DNA from: Chloroflexota bacterium
GTDB lineage: Bacteria > Chloroflexota > Anaerolineae > Promineifilales > Promineifilaceae
Length of the DNA: 25,667 nt
Reading direction: 5' to 3'
NCBI GenBank assembly: GCA_024640485.1
Contig: JAHEEY010000004.1
Span: 1 to 25,667 of the forward strand
A program made the translations under genes and the position numbers. Below the pieces are notes generated by a model. It worked only from the letters and a program-made list of their open reading frames with translations. It was not told the origin of the DNA and made no database searches. Shown here one piece after another: positions 7,163 through 14,938 of this stretch. Each line of letters opens with the position of its first letter. The stretch's first letter is position 1.

Positions 7163-9439
7163 CTATCTGCCGGGCTGTTGTTTCTGCAGCCGCTGCAGCC
7201 GCTGCGAGATCGCTTGCCGCAGCAGAATCGGGCGCAGCATCTGCCACAGCTTCAGCGGCTCATCGCCTGAAGGCGCGGGGTGCTCCCGGCTGAAACGGTG
7301 CAGCACAAACTGCCGCGTCAAGGTTCTGATAGGCTGCTTACCTTCGGGCACCGCGGCAGCCATCAAATCCGCGCGCTCGTACGGCGTCTGCGCCGAAGTG
7401 AAGAAGATACCCAGCCACCTAGCCCAAACACCCATGCGATTGTAGCTTCGCTCAACATCCAGCTCCACCCGTTTATTCCACTCATTGGCCGCCAGGATGG
7501 CCACAAGGGCCAGGAATAGAACTGCGACACCGAAAACCAACTGCCACACAGACACGCGATTCAACAGCCTGGTCATGAACGATTCTTCCACACCGGCATC
7601 CGTTTCCGGAGGCAGTTCGACATCCTCATCCAGGTTGCCCAGCCCATCGGGCAGCATATCTTCACGCAGCCTGTCGGCCAGTGAGGGCCTGTTTGAGGCA
7701 AAGGCATCACCGGCGTTGCCTGATGTCTCTGGCCTGGAAACGATGGGGAGGGAGGCTGTCGGCTCGAACTGAATCCAGCCGTAATTGGGGAAATAAGCCT
7801 CCACCCAAGTGTGGGCGTTGCTGGCCCGCACCCGGTATGAGATGAAGTCTTCGCTGTACTCCCCTTGTGCGTAACCACTGGCGACACGCGCGGGGATCCC
7901 TTGGGAGCGCAGCATCATCGCCATCGCGGAGGCGTAGTAGTTACAGTACCCTTCCTGGCTGTTGAACAGGACGTAATGGACCGGATCGACACCGTCGGGA
8001 GGTGCAGCGATCTGGTCATTGTAGGTGATATTTTGGCGAAGATAATCTCGAATAGCCAGCGTCTTGTCGAATGGGTTGTCGTAAGGATCGCTGACTTCTG
8101 CCGCCAGCGCAATCGTTTCCGGGGTGATGGTATTGGGCATCTGCAGATAATGCGACAGCACCCAGTCAGGGTATAGGGTGGGCGCCTCTCGCAAGCTTTG
8201 AGCGTCCACCGTTGAGACGCGCGAGGTCACCATATACCGCGCTCCCTGCTGCAGAATAAACCGTGACCGGATAGAAGAGATCAGCATATCTCCATCCTGG
8301 TCTGATCGTGACTCTACAAACACTTGTTTGCTGGAGCCAACCAGATCTGGGGCACCGTAGATAAAGCTGGAGTTAGGCAGATAGGTAGTCACTGTCTGTG
8401 TGATCAGTTGGCGCGCCGATGTTTCAGGGGTATTCAACAGCCCATCATCTGGGAAATGAAGGATGCTTTCGGTTTCATCTACCTCCCAGCGGCCGTTTTC
8501 ATAGGTGTCGTAGGCTATCGCCTGCCAGTAGACGTAGGGCAGCCGGAAAGGCACATCCACATCCATGATCAGCTGGCTGCCGATAGTGCGAGGCCCGCCC
8601 AAGACCAGCGTATCCTGATATGGATCCGCCGTGGCCGCGCCATAAGTGCGCAGCGCCGAGAAGAGCCGTGTCCAAGTATCCTGAAAATCTCGCCACGGGC
8701 CTCTGGTGCCGCTCAAGGCGTCACTGACTGCCGAGCTGGCGGCCATCGTCGGCATCGCCCAAGCCAGTACCAGCCCCATCAAGCCGGCAAGAAAGCCTGC
8801 CCGCAGGAAGGTGAACCAAATGGTCCTCTCATAGCGAATCGATGCCCCTCGCCACACTTTTTCCTGTGCTACCAGATTGGTGCGGGCCACGAAGAGGAAA
8901 GACAGCAAGATGAAAAACGCCATGTAGAGCGTCAGAGGCTTGGGACCCGTGTAGTAGTAGACCACACTCAGCAGCACCACCCCCATGGGCACTACAGCCC
9001 GCCAGACACGAGGTTTGCGGAAGGTGTACCATGATGCGGTGTATCCCAACAGCCAGTAGACCGCGGAAGTCTGAATGACGAAGATTAACCCGTCCCGACT
9101 GGTACCGCCGCCGAATGCTTTCTCAAGCCAGGCGGACTGCCGCACGACGATATCGATTACCCGATCCCGCCAGGGCATCCCTGCCGGAAGCGTGGTCCCA
9201 ACCAGAAAAAAGAGAAAGAAGAGCCCGTAGACAAAGGAGAAAAAGTGCGCGGATCTGGATGAGAATCGGCTCTTGGCCAGCAGCAGTCCAGCCAGAATTG
9301 CCACACTGCCAATGGCCGAAACAATGTTAAGCCCGCTGATGAGATCGGCCTGGGAAATGGCCATGCCTGATATCAGCAGCATGCTCCACAACAACGCTAA
9401 TGTCGACCAACCTTCTTCTAATCTTAGACGTACTCGCAT
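7163..9439 (-). CDS. TgpA-like membrane transglutaminase-like protein
   Basis: 758 aa. The N-terminal third has about six to seven membrane spans (about 12-230), followed by an external domain with a transglutaminase-like core and one C-terminal span (about 632-655) with a cytoplasmic tail. The core shows catalytic C499 (EGYCNYYASAMAMMLR), H543 (SNAHTWVEAYF) and an acidic third residue, E559 (WIQFEPT), where many family members have Asp. This matches the DUF3488-transglutaminase-DUF4129 plan of TgpA-type proteins, which act on periplasmic or cell-surface protein targets. Substrate and reaction (crosslinking, protease or other acyl transfer) are not predictable. ATG start with a weak AAAGG about 11 bases upstream. 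A strong promoter lies at 9568-9596. Confidence 0.9.
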   Translation of the reverse strand: MRVRLRLEEGWSTLALLWSMLLISGMAISQADLISGLNIVSAIGSVAILAGLLLAKSRFSSRSAHFFSFVYGLFFLFFLVGTTLPAGMPWRDRVIDIVVRQSAWLEKAFGGGTSRDGLIFVIQTSAVYWLLGYTASWYTFRKPRVWRAVVPMGVVLLSVVYYYTGPKPLTLYMAFFILLSFLFVARTNLVAQEKVWRGASIRYERTIWFTFLRAGFLAGLMGLVLAWAMPTMAASSAVSDALSGTRGPWRDFQDTWTRLFSALRTYGAATADPYQDTLVLGGPRTIGSQLIMDVDVPFRLPYVYWQAIAYDTYENGRWEVDETESILHFPDDGLLNTPETSARQLITQTVTTYLPNSSFIYGAPDLVGSSKQVFVESRSDQDGDMLISSIRSRFILQQGARYMVTSRVSTVDAQSLREAPTLYPDWVLSHYLQMPNTITPETIALAAEVSDPYDNPFDKTLAIRDYLRQNITYNDQIAAPPDGVDPVHYVLFNSQEGYCNYYASAMAMMLRSQGIPARVASGYAQGEYSEDFISYRVRASNAHTWVEAYFPNYGWIQFEPTASLPIVSRPETSGNAGDAFASNRPSLADRLREDMLPDGLGNLDEDVELPPETDAGVEESFMTRLLNRVSVWQLVFGVAVLFLALVAILAANEWNKRVELDVERSYNRMGVWARWLGIFFTSAQTPYERADLMAAAVPEGKQPIRTLTRQFVLHRFSREHPAPSGDEPLKLWQMLRPILLRQAISQRLQRLQKQQPGR

Positions 9440-9567
9440 AGTGGGAATCGCCTTTCTTCAACTGAAAACATCCTGGAGATGCTTTATCCTAGACAGCCTG
9501 GTACAGCCTGTTCAATCGCCGAGTCGTGCGGAGCGCTTGATCGGCTGCCGCAAGTTCAGACAAAGAC

Positions 9568-9596
9568 ATTATAATGGGATGTCACCGATTTGTCAC
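9568..9596 (-). promoter_or_regulatory. Strong promoter for the transglutaminase gene with a GGTGACA direct repeat
   Basis: On the minus strand a perfect -10 TATAAT (9568-9573) lies 17 bases from a -35 GTGACA (9591-9596), five of six to consensus. GGTGACA occurs twice, at 9580-9586 and 9591-9597, 11 bases apart, one copy in the spacer and one over the -35 box. That placement would suit a repressor or activator site. Start near 9561, leader about 120 bases. Confidence 0.6.
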
Positions 9597-9627
9597 CAAT
9601 TTGATCAGCCGGCAGTCAAGGTTCTGG

Positions 9628-10173
9628 CTAGCCATCACCCGAATCTTTCAACTTCCGCACCAAGCCACCCAACACGATCAGCCCAAGGGCTGCCAATGCA
9701 ATAGGCAGCCAATCGACCGTTGCCGCCGGCTGAACCTCGATTATGAATGCGTTCTCCCCCGAACCTTCAAGGCCAACCACCGCGACCTTCACCTGGTATG
9801 AGCCGGGCTCATCCACAGTCAGGTCTGTCTCATACAGCAGCTTGTTCACCGATTGGCCTGTGGTCGCCGCGGCTGACGCCAGGGGGCTGTCACCCCCCGC
9901 TTCCCAAATCTGCACCTGAATATCGGCGTCCAGGACAGGTTTGGTCTCTCCCTGGTCCGATAGGGCAACACCCACGGTCACGTGCAGCGGGCTGCCCGCC
10001 TTTGCCTCTGCCGGAGACACCCAGACAGTAAGCAGATAGGGACCAGCAGGCGCGTCGGACAGCATGATCTCACCGCTGCCGTGGGCTGCGGCTGAAGAAG
10101 AGAGCACCGCCAAACCCAAACAGAGAGCGAGCAAGGACAACCAGCGCAGCTGTCGTTTCATGTGAGTGCCCAT
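9628..10173 (-). CDS. Exported membrane-anchored protein, possible copper chaperone (FixH/YtkA/CopC-like fold)
   Basis: 181 aa. Residues 1-30 form a signal peptide (MKRQLR, hydrophobic core, SSSAAA), and likely cleavage leaves His31 as the new N-terminus (HGSGEI). A beta-rich domain of about 110 residues follows, in the style of FixH, YtkA or CopC immunoglobulin-like domains, then a C-terminal span (about 155-173) with a KLKDSGDG tail. It is the last gene of the caa3 operon, 18 bases after SURF1, so a role in oxidase assembly or copper delivery is plausible but inferred. ATG at 10173 has GGAG only 2-3 bases away, and ATG at 10161 has it 14 bases away. Neither is ideal, and the mature protein is the same. 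Confidence 0.7.
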   Translation of the reverse strand: MGTHMKRQLRWLSLLALCLGLAVLSSSAAAHGSGEIMLSDAPAGPYLLTVWVSPAEAKAGSPLHVTVGVALSDQGETKPVLDADIQVQIWEAGGDSPLASAAATTGQSVNKLLYETDLTVDEPGSYQVKVAVVGLEGSGENAFIIEVQPAATVDWLPIALAALGLIVLGGLVRKLKDSGDG

Positions 10174-10191
10174 CGCTCCTGCGTTCAGAAG

Positions 10192-10968
10192 TTAACCCTC
10201 GCCTTTACCAGCGGCATTCGACCGGTTGACAGACAGTGCGTAGATCAACCCCAGCAGCGAGCTGAAAATGAACCATTGGACCGCGTATCCCAGATGAGGG
10301 CCGTCGGATAAATCTATTTCTCGTTCATGGTGAAAAGGGAAATTCTCATCACCGCCCGGTGTGGGTGATTGGATAATGAATACCGGCAGCAGCTCATACG
10401 GCATCTGCGCTTGAATCGCCTCGATGTCTATCCGGTACCATTCTCTCTTGAAAGCAGCCCCCTCGCTTCCATTGGCGTCCGAATCATTCGCGCGTGACGA
10501 AGTTTGTGTGTTGGCAATATAGCCGTCCACACTGACCAAACCGGGCAAGTCGAATCTTGACCGTCCATCCGCCATCCGCTCTGACTCTGGAATCCAACCG
10601 CGATCAACCAGGATGGCAATATCCTGCCCCTCGACCACCAACGGCGTCACCAAATGCACCCCTGTCTGCCCGGACCAGTTCTGCAGCAGCAGGACGATGG
10701 TGTTATCAAAATCGTATTCGCCGGTCACAGTCACATTGCGGTCTTTAAGAAACCCTTGAGAAGCCGACAGCGCTTCTCGATTCAGCTGCAGAGGGGGTGC
10801 CTCCAGCGCCAGGCGGAGCTCGTCATTTTGCTGCCGGCGCTGCTCCAGCCGGTCAAGCTGCCAGATGCCCAGCCTGGCCAAGAGTGCCATCCCCAACAGC
10901 ACAATCAGGGTGGTCAGCAACCGCCGCCGGCTGAACAATGTTTTCAGCAGTTGTAACATATGCATCAT
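10192..10968 (-). CDS. surf1: SURF1 family cytochrome oxidase assembly protein
   Basis: 258 aa, the usual size for bacterial SURF1. An N-terminal span (about 18-37) ends in GIWQLDRLEQR, the classic SURF1 W-Q-x-x-R-x-x-x-K/R region. A large external domain follows (VTGEYDFDNTIVLL, VHLVTPLVV, ILVDRGWIPE; the last is the well-conserved G-W-I/V-P signature). A C-terminal span (about 232-248) is preceded by HLGYAVQWFIFS, also typical. SURF1 assists heme a insertion into oxidase subunit I. The first ATG (10968) and the adjacent ATG (10965) are both possible; AAGGA is 3 and 6 bases away. It is co-directional with CtaG upstream (125-base gap) and the exported protein downstream (18-base gap). Confidence 0.92.
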   Translation of the reverse strand: MMHMLQLLKTLFSRRRLLTTLIVLLGMALLARLGIWQLDRLEQRRQQNDELRLALEAPPLQLNREALSASQGFLKDRNVTVTGEYDFDNTIVLLLQNWSGQTGVHLVTPLVVEGQDIAILVDRGWIPESERMADGRSRFDLPGLVSVDGYIANTQTSSRANDSDANGSEGAAFKREWYRIDIEAIQAQMPYELLPVFIIQSPTPGGDENFPFHHEREIDLSDGPHLGYAVQWFIFSSLLGLIYALSVNRSNAAGKGEG

Positions 10969-11093
10969 CTGTCCTTGCCATAGAGCGGCGGCGTATCAGC
11001 AGGGGCTTTCTCATCTCCCCAGCGGCTCTCCATCTGGTTCCTACCGGTCTAGCTTAACTAAATTTGCGGGCTGCCGGATCTCAGCCTGGCGGG

Positions 11094-12035
11094 TCATTTC
11101 TCCAGGGAAGGCAACGCCAACACCTTCTCACTCCCCGAAGGAGATTCCGGCACATTCGGCCTGTTCTGGTCCTCACCCAACAGTTGGCCAGCCAGGATCA
11201 ATGCCGCCACGATATACATCATACTGCCCGGAACCCACATGATCACCCCGCCCAGCTTCTGGTCCTCCAACACCGAGAATCCCAGGTAGCTGGCAGAATA
11301 AGCGTAGATCGGCTGACCGGCGAAAGCAAAGGCAACGCCCGCGATCATGTTCGGCGGAATTACCGAAAGCGTAAAGATGATCCGCCCTACGCCACCCAAC
11401 TGCTTGTGAATACGCGGGCCAGCGCCTATGACATGCCACCAGAAAAGCATGCCGACTGTAAAGAAGGAGAGGTGCTCCAGATCGTGAACAAAGCTGCTTC
11501 TCAAGGCCGCATTGTACGCGCTGGGATCGTGCCAGCCAATCACCGCAATCACCCACAACATCCAGGTTACGCCCGGGGAGGTTGCCGATTTGATCCGGTT
11601 TCGCAGAGGAGAGGAACCGCTGATTAATGCCGATATCCCCCGCCCCACTTTCTTGCGCAAAGAGCGAGGAAGCCCCCACAAAATAAAGGGGAGCGGATTG
11701 GTGATCAACAGCAGCGGCGGGGCGATCATGATCAGCAGCAAGTGCTGTATCATATGCATGAAGAACAGCTGGGCACCCAGGACATCGATAGGAGACATCA
11801 GCGCCAGGCCGATGAAGAACAGCCCCAGCAAATACAGCGTGGGCCGCCAGCGGCTTGACTGCGCCAATTTCTTCTGTTGATCCTTCAGTTTCCCGTTGCG
11901 GTCAGCTCTGGCTTGAATCTGCTTGCGCAGCCGCCACCACCCCGTTGTGTAAAGCCCCCCAGCTGTTGCCAGGAGAAACAGCACATCCCACCGCCAATCC
12001 CAAGACAATAAAATCGCTTTAAGGACTGGGTCCAT
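11094..12035 (-). CDS. ctaG: Cytochrome c oxidase assembly factor CtaG (caa3 type)
   Basis: 313 aa polytopic protein with about seven spans. It carries features of the caa3-CtaG family: SPID in the first loop, FFMHMIQHLLLIMIAPPLLL (His-Met-x-x-His on one helix), ILWGLPRSLRK, and further His and Trp residues (IGWHDPSAYN, DLEHLSFFTVGMLFWWHV) suited to metal handling. This family is required for caa3 oxidase activity in Bacillus and is thought to act in CuB insertion. It is unrelated to the Cox11-type protein also called CtaG. The ATG at 12035 follows an AGGA site about 10 bases away and a large hairpin at 12049-12088. The C-terminal ~30 residues are polar and probably disordered. Confidence 0.9.
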   Translation of the reverse strand: MDPVLKAILLSWDWRWDVLFLLATAGGLYTTGWWRLRKQIQARADRNGKLKDQQKKLAQSSRWRPTLYLLGLFFIGLALMSPIDVLGAQLFFMHMIQHLLLIMIAPPLLLITNPLPFILWGLPRSLRKKVGRGISALISGSSPLRNRIKSATSPGVTWMLWVIAVIGWHDPSAYNAALRSSFVHDLEHLSFFTVGMLFWWHVIGAGPRIHKQLGGVGRIIFTLSVIPPNMIAGVAFAFAGQPIYAYSASYLGFSVLEDQKLGGVIMWVPGSMMYIVAALILAGQLLGEDQNRPNVPESPSGSEKVLALPSLEK

Positions 12036-12048
12036 ATTCTTTTAGTCC

Positions 12049-12088
12049 TGGGGGTATGAGAACAACACCAATCATTCTCATACCCCCA
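12049..12088 (-). repeat. Perfect 14-bp inverted repeat between subunit III and ctaG
   Basis: Arms TGGGGGTATGAGAA (12049-12062) and its exact complement (12075-12088) enclose a 12-base loop. It fills most of the 61-base gap between ctaE and ctaG. On the transcribed strand no T tract follows, only an A-rich stretch and the ctaG ribosome site, so it is not a standard terminator. It may protect or separate the upstream mRNA, or lower readthrough into assembly genes. Confidence 0.75.
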
Positions 12089-12096
12089 AACTCAGG

Positions 12097-12738
12097 TCAG
12101 CCAACTTTTCCAATTAGGTACAGCGCCGGGTAGAAGAATACCCAGACAATATCGACGTAATGCCAGTAAATAGCTGTGGCTTCAATTCCCCAATGCTTCT
12201 CAGCTGAGAAATGGCCGCGGCGGCCGTTGTTCCAGACGATCAAGATCAACACGATACCACTGAACACGTGTATGGCATGAAGGCCGGTCATCGCGAAGAA
12301 TACGCCGCCAAGGACACCGTCGGTCGGTTTGAGATGGCCAAACCACTCAACCCCGAAGAGCTCCAACTTCAGGCCAAAGATGTTCCACTCCAGGACCACG
12401 ACACCGATGAAGAACAGCAGCCCCAAGAACGCCGTCATCAACAGCCCGCTCAGGAAAGTCTTTCGATCGTCGTGAGCGATGGCGGATTCCGCCCGGTTCA
12501 TGAAGAAACTGCTCAACAGCAGGACCGTGGTGGTGATCAACCCCACCACCTGACTCAACTCAGGGCGGGCATTTCCCCACAAGACGAACCTGGCAGAAAG
12601 CAGGGCGCCAAACATGAATATTTCCGAGAAACAGAACAGCCACAAGGCCATCCGGTTGTTTCTGAGCTGTGCTGAATAGGGCAGCTCATGCCCATTATGG
12701 GCCTCTTGATGATCATGAGCGTTAGTCACAGCACTCAT
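12097..12738 (-). CDS. ctaE: Cytochrome c oxidase subunit III
   Basis: 213 aa, the length of the short five-span bacterial subunit III. A His-rich hydrophilic N-terminus (1-28) precedes five spans. Signatures include LFCFSEIFMFGALLSARFVLW, FAMTGLHAIHVFSGIV and the C-terminal EATAIYWHYVDIVWVFFYPALYL, where the WHYVDxVW motif is diagnostic. The subunit carries no metal and supports proton uptake and stability of subunit I in the aa3 family. Its ATG shares one base with the stop of subunit IV (TAATG), so translation is probably coupled. It is followed by the large hairpin and ctaG. Confidence 0.95.
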   Translation of the reverse strand: MSAVTNAHDHQEAHNGHELPYSAQLRNNRMALWLFCFSEIFMFGALLSARFVLWGNARPELSQVVGLITTTVLLLSSFFMNRAESAIAHDDRKTFLSGLLMTAFLGLLFFIGVVVLEWNIFGLKLELFGVEWFGHLKPTDGVLGGVFFAMTGLHAIHVFSGIVLILIVWNNGRRGHFSAEKHWGIEATAIYWHYVDIVWVFFYPALYLIGKVG

Positions 12739-12941
12739 TAATGACTCTCCTCACGCCACAAGCGGGCAATATGCATAAAATTCTGGACGATAACGCCCGC
12801 CTTGATCAAAGCAATGATTAGCAGAAATACCGGCGAACCATTTAAGCCAACGCTGACCCAATATTCAAGTGCCGTCAAGACAGCTAGGACCACGAGGGTC
12901 ACGATTCCCAGGCGATATGCTGCAGCTTTTTTGTCACTCAC
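12738..12941 (-). CDS. ctaF: Cytochrome c oxidase subunit IV (prokaryotic)
   Basis: 67 aa, two spans (about 10-30 and 37-57) separated by a short loop. The motif ALIKAGVIVQNFMHIARLW matches the second helix of prokaryotic oxidase subunit IV, in which a Lys and a later MH/FMH are conserved. The start is GTG at 12941; AAGGAG lies about 11 bases upstream within the tail of the structured region at 12959-13013. Position between subunits I and III and one-base overlap with subunit III support the assignment. It probably has only a structural role. Confidence 0.88.
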   Translation of the reverse strand: MSDKKAAAYRLGIVTLVVLAVLTALEYWVSVGLNGSPVFLLIIALIKAGVIVQNFMHIARLWREESH

Positions 12942-12958
12942 TTCAACAATTACTCCTT

Positions 12959-13013
12959 ATTGGAGGCTGGAGATCCCCAGAATACGGCAGATCCCGCAGC
13001 AATGCACTCCAAT
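12959..13013 (-). repeat. Inverted-repeat region between subunits I and IV
   Basis: ATTGGAG (12959-12965) and CTCCAAT (13007-13013) can pair to close a 41-base interior that contains a smaller hairpin (CTGG/CCAG around GGGATC). The structure lies just upstream of the AAGGAG serving subunit IV. It could tune translation or mRNA processing. No T tract follows. Confidence 0.5.
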
Positions 13014-13018
13014 CTTTT

Positions 13019-14875
13019 CTACTCACCTGAACTCGATGGGTCCATGCGAATATAAACAGATCCGGCCAAACCATAATCATATGGCTCGCCCACGACCTCA
13101 AAAGGCACGTCGTAGTTAAACTCAGGGGGGGGAGATGAAATCTGCCACTCCGGCGACCGCGAGTTCCAGGGATTATTTCCCGCCAGCGGCTGGCTGCGAG
13201 CGCTGCTGATCAAATTATAAGCCATGATCAACACCGACCAGCCGATAATCAAACCGGCGACAGTTATCACCACATGGGTGGTGTCATATCCCAGAGAGGG
13301 GTCATAGTCGGCGACACGCCGGCGCATACCCAACAACCCAATCTGCATCTGGCCCAGGCTCATCAACCAGAACCCAGGGGTCATTAACCAGAAATGCAGC
13401 TTGCCTAACGACTCCTTGTACATTCGTCCGCTGAATTTCGGATACCAATAATACAAGGCGGCAAAGAAGGGGAAGACGAAACCGCCAAACATGGTGGCAT
13501 GGAAATGGCCCACGACCCAATAGCTGTCATGCAGATGCATATCGGTGGGGATATTACCCAGGATGGGGCCGGTGACACCGCCGATTAGGAAGACAGAGAT
13601 AGCCCCGAGCACGAAAAGCATCGGCGTTTCAAATGAGAGCTTGCCCTCCCACATGGTAGCCACCCAACTAAAGAACTTGACCCCGGTCGGCACCGCCACA
13701 AACATGGTCGCGTACATGAAGAAGACACGCAAAGTGTTGTCAACTCCGGCAACGAACATATGATGGGCCCAGACCAGGAAACCGACCAAGGCGATGCCCA
13801 GGCTGGACAAGGCGATCCAGCGATAGCCGAAGAGCGGCTTGCGCGAGAATACCGGCAGCAGTTCGCTGATCACACCCAGACCCGGCAGAACAAACACGTA
13901 GACAACCGGATGGGAATAGAACCAGAATAGATGCTGGTAAAGGACCGGATCGCCGCCAGTTGCCGGGTCAAAGAAGTTAAGCCCGATGACCCTCTGGGTC
14001 ACCACCATCAGCAGCGCCATGCCAACTGTCTGGGTGGCTGTGGCTTGAATCAAAGCCGCGGCAACTGCCGCCCAAACAAAGATGGGCATCTTGAACAGGG
14101 ACATCCCCTTCGCCCGCATCGTAGCCACGGTAATCAGCAGGTTGATGGAACCGGCGATTGAGGAAAAGCCATTGACAAAGAAGCCCAGTACAAAGAGCTG
14201 CACGCCCAACGGCGCGATCAGGCTCAGCGGCGGGTAAGCTACCCAACCAGTGTCCCATCCGCCGATAGCCATGCCTGTCAAAATCAGGACAGCCGCGGGC
14301 ACACTCACCCAGTAGCTGAAAGCGTTTAGGCGGGGGAAAGCCATGTCAGAGGCGCCGATCATCAGCGGCACCAGATAGTTGACCATGGCACCAACCCCCA
14401 GCAGGATAGAGGCAATCATGACGATGCCGTGGCCGCTGAAGAGGGTGTTGTACTGCTCGTAGGTTAGGAACTGCATCCCCGGCAGAGACAGCTCGATTCG
14501 GAAGGTGATGGCGAAGATACCGCCAACCAAAAGCACCAAGACCGAGGTGACCGCATACTGAATGCCGATCACTTTGTGGTTGTAATCCACATGCAGGTAG
14601 CGAGCCCACTCAGGTTTTCCCGGCTGAGGGCCGTGGCGCAGCGGCGTTTCCTTCCCTAGCGCCCATTTGCTCCAATCGGTTAGAACGCCGGCGCCGGCGA
14701 GAAAGCCAATGACGCTGGTCAGGGCGCCAAAAACAGCCCCGGGTTCCGGATTCGACTCCAGCCCCATCCCTAACCGTATCAGCGTCACGAAGCCAAAACC
14801 CAGGGCAGCGCCAATCGCCTGCCCAATAAGGCCTCGAATCAATCCTGAAGTTGCGATAATCCGTAATGTTCCCAT
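13019..14875 (-). CDS. ctaD: Cytochrome c oxidase subunit I, A2-type, with N-terminal membrane extension
   Basis: 618 aa from ATG 14875, which has GGGAGG six bases upstream; a GTG six bases earlier lies against the ribosome site and is less likely. Heme a ligands are H149 (LFSGHG) and H459. The heme a3 ligand is H457 (VVGHFHATMFGG). CuB ligands are H322, H371 and H372, with Y326 as the His-linked tyrosine. D177 (ASDMAFPRLN) starts the D channel and K400 (TGVKFFSW) marks the K channel. At helix VI it reads YSHPVVY, not GHPEVY, so the glutamate gate is replaced by the Tyr-Ser pair of A2 oxidases. About 100 N-terminal residues with two likely spans precede the usual first helix. It reduces O2 to water and pumps protons. 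Confidence 0.97.
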   Translation of the reverse strand: MGTLRIIATSGLIRGLIGQAIGAALGFGFVTLIRLGMGLESNPEPGAVFGALTSVIGFLAGAGVLTDWSKWALGKETPLRHGPQPGKPEWARYLHVDYNHKVIGIQYAVTSVLVLLVGGIFAITFRIELSLPGMQFLTYEQYNTLFSGHGIVMIASILLGVGAMVNYLVPLMIGASDMAFPRLNAFSYWVSVPAAVLILTGMAIGGWDTGWVAYPPLSLIAPLGVQLFVLGFFVNGFSSIAGSINLLITVATMRAKGMSLFKMPIFVWAAVAAALIQATATQTVGMALLMVVTQRVIGLNFFDPATGGDPVLYQHLFWFYSHPVVYVFVLPGLGVISELLPVFSRKPLFGYRWIALSSLGIALVGFLVWAHHMFVAGVDNTLRVFFMYATMFVAVPTGVKFFSWVATMWEGKLSFETPMLFVLGAISVFLIGGVTGPILGNIPTDMHLHDSYWVVGHFHATMFGGFVFPFFAALYYWYPKFSGRMYKESLGKLHFWLMTPGFWLMSLGQMQIGLLGMRRRVADYDPSLGYDTTHVVITVAGLIIGWSVLIMAYNLISSARSQPLAGNNPWNSRSPEWQISSPPPEFNYDVPFEVVGEPYDYGLAGSVYIRMDPSSSGE

Positions 14876-14919
14876 GCACACCCTCCCTAATCTGGAGTGT
14901 ATTTGAATGAGTTAACGAT

Positions 14920-14937
14920 CAGTGAACACAGTCACTG
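14920..14937 (-). repeat. Short inverted repeat after subunit II
   Basis: CAGTGA (14920-14925) and TCACTG (14932-14937) enclose six bases, directly after the subunit II stop. It is short and lacks a T tract, so any role in mRNA processing is weakly supported. Confidence 0.35.
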
Positions 14938-14938
14938 T

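Noticed and set aside
7012..7293. Plus-strand frame at the transglutaminase 3' end
   Set aside because: It overlaps the conserved minus-strand gene and has Ala-rich, non-conserved content.
8324..9034. Long open frame on the plus strand inside the transglutaminase gene
   Set aside because: It is antisense to conserved membrane and domain sequence of the transglutaminase-like protein, has no ribosome site and gives no recognisable protein.
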